Shown here: piece after piece, positions 61,668 through 64,000 of the stretch
Layout of the letters: the number at the start of each line of letters is the position of its first letter
How positions within the stretch are numbered: the stretch's first letter is position 1
Assembly (NCBI RefSeq): GCF_038069655.2
Contig: NZ_CP150951.2
Span: 434,001-498,000 of the forward strand
DNA length: 64,000 bases
Direction of reading: 5' to 3'
DNA from: Yoonia sp. BS5-3
GTDB taxonomy: Bacteria > Pseudomonadota > Alphaproteobacteria > Rhodobacterales > Rhodobacteraceae
Notes under the pieces: model-generated
Told to the model about the DNA's origin: nothing
Databases searched by the model: none
What the model saw: the letters and a program-made list of their open reading frames with translations, nothing else
Translations under genes and position numbers: made by a program

Positions 61668-62144
61668 TCAGGACCGCGTCCAGCGCGCGGACCATTCTCG
61701 GGACAGCTCATCACGGCACGCATGCGCAAGGGCCAGCGACTGGTCTTGCAAGCTGTCTTCGGACGCGTTCGCAATGACATTTTCCGGGGCAAATGCTTTT
61801 GCATCATCGGAGTTGGCGGCGTCCGGGCTTTGATAGGACAGGTCAAGCGCCGTCAGACTAGCACCAAAACGGATCATCGCGGCTTTGACCGTCTCATTTT
61901 CGATCAAACCCATCTTACCCCAATAAAGCTGCCAAAACCGCTGCAAATCTGGCTGTTCTGGTGTCTCAGAGGTTGCAATTCTAGCGGCCGTATCAACGGC
62001 CTCTTCGCACCAAAGCAGTTTCTTTTGCAAAAACGGTGTCGCGGCAGCGATGGATTGCACATGTATGAACTGAAAAATCCCTGCGATCAGTCCGATGACA
62101 GCGATCATGGCCGTGACAGCCTTGATTTTCGTTTCCGTATTCAT
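61668..62144 (-). CDS. Membrane-anchored hypothetical protein
   Basis: A 158-residue protein with one N-terminal helix, IKAVTAMIAVIGLIAGIFQF, preceded by a short polar MNTETK, so the rest probably faces the periplasm. The body is helical and acidic (CEEAVDTAARIATSETPEQP, later DDAKAFAPENVIANASEDSL), with two cysteines far apart (LLWCEE, AHACRDE). ATG 62144 has a GGGGG stretch upstream; a Met ten codons earlier (62174) is possible. Family unknown. It converges with lrp and is separated from ccoP by 110 bases. Confidence 0.75.
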   Translation of the reverse strand: MNTETKIKAVTAMIAVIGLIAGIFQFIHVQSIAAATPFLQKKLLWCEEAVDTAARIATSETPEQPDLQRFWQLYWGKMGLIENETVKAAMIRFGASLTALDLSYQSPDAANSDDAKAFAPENVIANASEDSLQDQSLALAHACRDELSREWSARWTRS

Positions 62145-62283
62145 ACCAGCCCCCAGCTTGGGTTTATTCTGCATGAACGCTGCAAAAACACAAAGAAAAA
62201 GGCGCCCGCAGGGCGGGCACCTTTTCCATCACGATCACCATACCGATGCGCGAACAGGTGGTATGATGCGCGATCCTGTAGGG

Positions 62284-63156
62284 TTATTCGCCGCCCCCCA
62301 ATTGGTGGACATAGGCGGTTACGGCATTGATCTCAGCCTCAGTCAGCCGACCGGCCCAGGGCGGCATGACACCAAACCGCGCATAGCGAATTGTCTCTTC
62401 CAACGCCGCTTCATCGCCGCCATAGAGCCAGATCGCATCGGTCAGGTTCGGCGCCCCCAAATCACGGTTCCCCGCCCCGCTATCGCCATGACAGGCCGCG
62501 CAGTTATCCAGGAAAACGGTTGATCCAGCTGCTGCCAATTCAGCGTTATGGGTCTGCCCGGAAATGGCCAGAACATGCTGAACGACAGCGTCCACCTCAT
62601 CCCGCGATAGGATGTCATCAAAGGCGGTCATCTCGGAATAGCGTGCATCCCAATCCTCGTCATTGCGAATGCCGTGCCGGATTGTGTAAGCGATATTGTC
62701 GAAATCACCGCCCCATAGCCAATCATCATCCAGCAGGTTCGGATAGCCTTCGGCACCTGCCGCACCCGCGCCGTGACATTGCGAGCAATTGTTGCGAAAA
62801 ACCGCCCCGCCCGCCGAAATGGCAAAACGATTGAGATCTTCATCGCTGGTCAACGTGTTCAGATCAGCGGCAGCCAATTGCGCCGAGATTTCAGCATTGG
62901 CATCTTCGAAACGGGCAATTTCGGCTGCGACTTCGGCCCGGGTGGAGTAGCCTAGCACACCTGCTGTTGCCCCACTGATCATAGGCCAAGCCGGGAAGGC
63001 GATTGTATAGCCAATCCCCCAAAGGATGGTCAGGTACAAACACCATAACCACCAACGCGGCAGGGGATTGTTCAGTTCTTTTATCCCGTCCCAGGCGTGA
63101 CCAGTTGTGTCAATGCCTGTCACGTCGTCGATATCTTTTGGAGTCTCGCTGCTCAT
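62284..63156 (-). CDS. ccoP: cbb3-type cytochrome c oxidase diheme subunit III
   Basis: CcoP passes electrons to the cbb3 oxidase in the cytoplasmic membrane. The 290-residue protein has a transmembrane segment at about 35-60 (WWLWCLYLTILWGIGYTIAF) after the conserved GHAWDGIKELNNPLPRWW, then two periplasmic class I heme c domains with CSQCH at 124-128 and CAACH at 219-223. Methionine axial ligands are in SEMTAF and FGVMPPW. Its start overlaps the ccoQ stop by four bases. Confidence 0.97.
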   Translation of the reverse strand: MSSETPKDIDDVTGIDTTGHAWDGIKELNNPLPRWWLWCLYLTILWGIGYTIAFPAWPMISGATAGVLGYSTRAEVAAEIARFEDANAEISAQLAAADLNTLTSDEDLNRFAISAGGAVFRNNCSQCHGAGAAGAEGYPNLLDDDWLWGGDFDNIAYTIRHGIRNDEDWDARYSEMTAFDDILSRDEVDAVVQHVLAISGQTHNAELAAAGSTVFLDNCAACHGDSGAGNRDLGAPNLTDAIWLYGGDEAALEETIRYARFGVMPPWAGRLTEAEINAVTAYVHQLGGGE

Positions 63157-63356
63157 GATTGCAGCTCCTTGGTGTTGCTGTCTTGGGCGGCTTGGCCCGG
63201 ACGGTCATCGTTACGAAAGGGAATTTGGGCCGTTTCATCATGGACAGCGCGGCTGCCCGGTCGAAATACCCATAAGATGCTGCCCACGAAGAAAAGGAAC
63301 ATCGCCAGCAGCACCCAGCTATCTGCAAGTTCACGCAGCCAAGAATATGTATCCAT
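63153..63356 (-). CDS. ccoQ: cbb3-type oxidase small subunit CcoQ
   Basis: A 67-residue protein with one helix, ADSWVLLAMFLFFVGSILWVF, followed by RPGSRAVHDETAQIPFRND. The F-RPG turn and HDETAQIPF are the standard CcoQ signature. It stabilises the oxidase and its assembly. Twelve bases separate it from ccoO; it overlaps ccoP. Confidence 0.95.
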   Translation of the reverse strand: MDTYSWLRELADSWVLLAMFLFFVGSILWVFRPGSRAVHDETAQIPFRNDDRPGQAAQDSNTKELQS

Positions 63357-63368
63357 TACCAGCTCTCC

Positions 63369-64000
63369 TTAACGGCTTGCATCAGGGGTGAAGGTCGAGA
63401 AATCGACTGTCGTGCCCAGCATCTGCATATAGGCGATCAGTGCATCCATCTCGGAGACACCGGGCTGCCCGTCAAAATTGCGGATCTGTGCGCCCGGGTA
63501 GCGTTCGAGCAGGTCATCATAGGCATCCGTATCCGGATCAGCCTGCGCGATGACATCAGACGCCGCGACCTCGATCATTTCATCGGTATAGGGCACACCC
63601 ACAAAGCGATGCGTTGCCACAAGATCGGCCGTATATTCGGCGTTCACCCTCGTATCGAGCAAATAGGCATAGCCGGGCATGATCGATTCAGGCACGACCG
63701 ATTGCGGCCGGACCAAGTGATCGACATGCCAGTCATCGGAATATTTGCCGCCAACCCGGGCAAGATCAGGTCCAGTCCGCTTGGACCCCCATTGATGCGG
63801 GTGGTCATACATCGATTCCGCGGCCAATGAATAATGCCCGTAGCGTTCGACCTCGTCCCGCATGGGTCGGATCATTTGGCTGTGGCAGACATAGCATCCT
63901 TCGCGGATGTAGATGTCGCGCCCCGCCAGCTCGAGCGGGGAATATGGCCTTACCCCTTCGACCTCTTCAATTGTGTTCTCAAGCCAGAAGAGGGGTGCGA
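63369..64000 (-). CDS. ccoO: cbb3-type oxidase monoheme subunit II, C-terminal part
   Basis: The gene enters from the right edge, so the first part (signal/anchor helix) is missing; the frame is open from 64000 to the stop at 63369, about 209 codons. The class I heme c site is C-Y-V-C-H in [20 protein letters not shown], preceded by [20 protein letters not shown]. Downstream are [16 protein letters not shown], with the axial Met region later in [16 protein letters not shown]. ccoN should lie beyond the edge. Confidence 0.96.
   Translation of the reverse strand, partial: APLFWLENTIEEVEGVRPYSPLELAGRDIYIREGCYVCHSQMIRPMRDEVERYGHYSLAAESMYDHPHQWGSKRTGPDLARVGGKYSDDWHVDHLVRPQSVVPESIMPGYAYLLDTRVNAEYTADLVATHRFVGVPYTDEMIEVAASDVIAQADPDTDAYDDLLERYPGAQIRNFDGQPGVSEMDALIAYMQMLGTTVDFSTFTPDASR

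Noticed and set aside
1..64000. CRISPR arrays, insertion sequences, prophage or integrase genes
   Set aside because: No regularly spaced repeats, transposase or recombinase motifs, or paired terminal repeats were seen on reading.

Overview
The window looks like part of the chromosome of a marine alphaproteobacterium of the Rhodobacterales (Roseobacter group). The evidence is the gene content: a pca/pob aromatic cluster with a fused pcaL, DctPQM TRAP transport, a tsaD-hemD-mitofilin neighbourhood, a short-chain acyl-type XRE regulator beside aceA/aceB, and a ccoOQP cbb3 oxidase. Genes are dense, often overlap by ATGA or TGATG, and are mostly housekeeping and catabolic. I see no complete insertion sequence, integrase, prophage or CRISPR array.

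Layout. 1-3755: a mitofilin-like gene (partial) and hemD diverge from a tsaD-gpsA-YciI-EVE operon. 3756-5879: a gene-poor, AT-richer patch with an outer-membrane barrel gene, gene fragments and an orphan terminator. 5880-14310: one minus-strand unit, TRAP dctP-dctQ-dctM, pobA, pcaL, pcaH, pcaG, a BKACE-family gene and pcaB. It would take up 4-hydroxybenzoate (inferred), hydroxylate it to protocatechuate and cleave it to beta-ketoadipate. 14311-16205: relics, including an autotransporter barrel with no passenger, next to the 3' end of tRNA-Thr(CGU). 16346-22603: ribA, a response regulator, a rhodanese, a DMT transporter, a Cys/Met-type PLP enzyme, a 58-residue protein and serB. 22790-31691: a formylglycine-generating-enzyme homologue, the glyoxylate shunt with its divergent regulator, and homogentisate catabolism with a divergent MarR. 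31761-39529: a sugar regulon with oxidoreductase, isomerase, ABC importer and LacI regulator.

39574-44262 holds envelope and small-enzyme genes (L,D-transpeptidase, RppH, MltB, WYL regulator, GST, DUF1801). 44505-45048 is the most unusual stretch: an Asp/Glu tRNA pair, both with U at position 37, downstream of a 20-codon Trp-rich ORF and a strong terminator. 45194-54722 carries RNase R, a YHYH protein, dapE and dapD with two apparently inserted genes between them, a SpoU methyltransferase and a redoxin. 54812-59413 has a LOG-type protein, a decaying sugar-nucleotide/glycosyltransferase locus (in-frame stop, probable frameshift) and a fused sulfate adenylyltransferase/APS kinase. 59513-64000 has a RES-domain gene coupled to trxB, an Lrp regulator and ccoP-ccoQ-ccoO, the last cut by the window edge.

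I did not find a clear new multi-gene defence or biosynthetic system. The best leads are the aberrant tRNA pair with its leader-like ORF, the BKACE gene inside the protocatechuate operon, the FGE homologue with no sulfatase nearby, the RES-trxB coupling, and several palindromic operators or orphan terminators. All calls come from reading the sequence; no database was searched.
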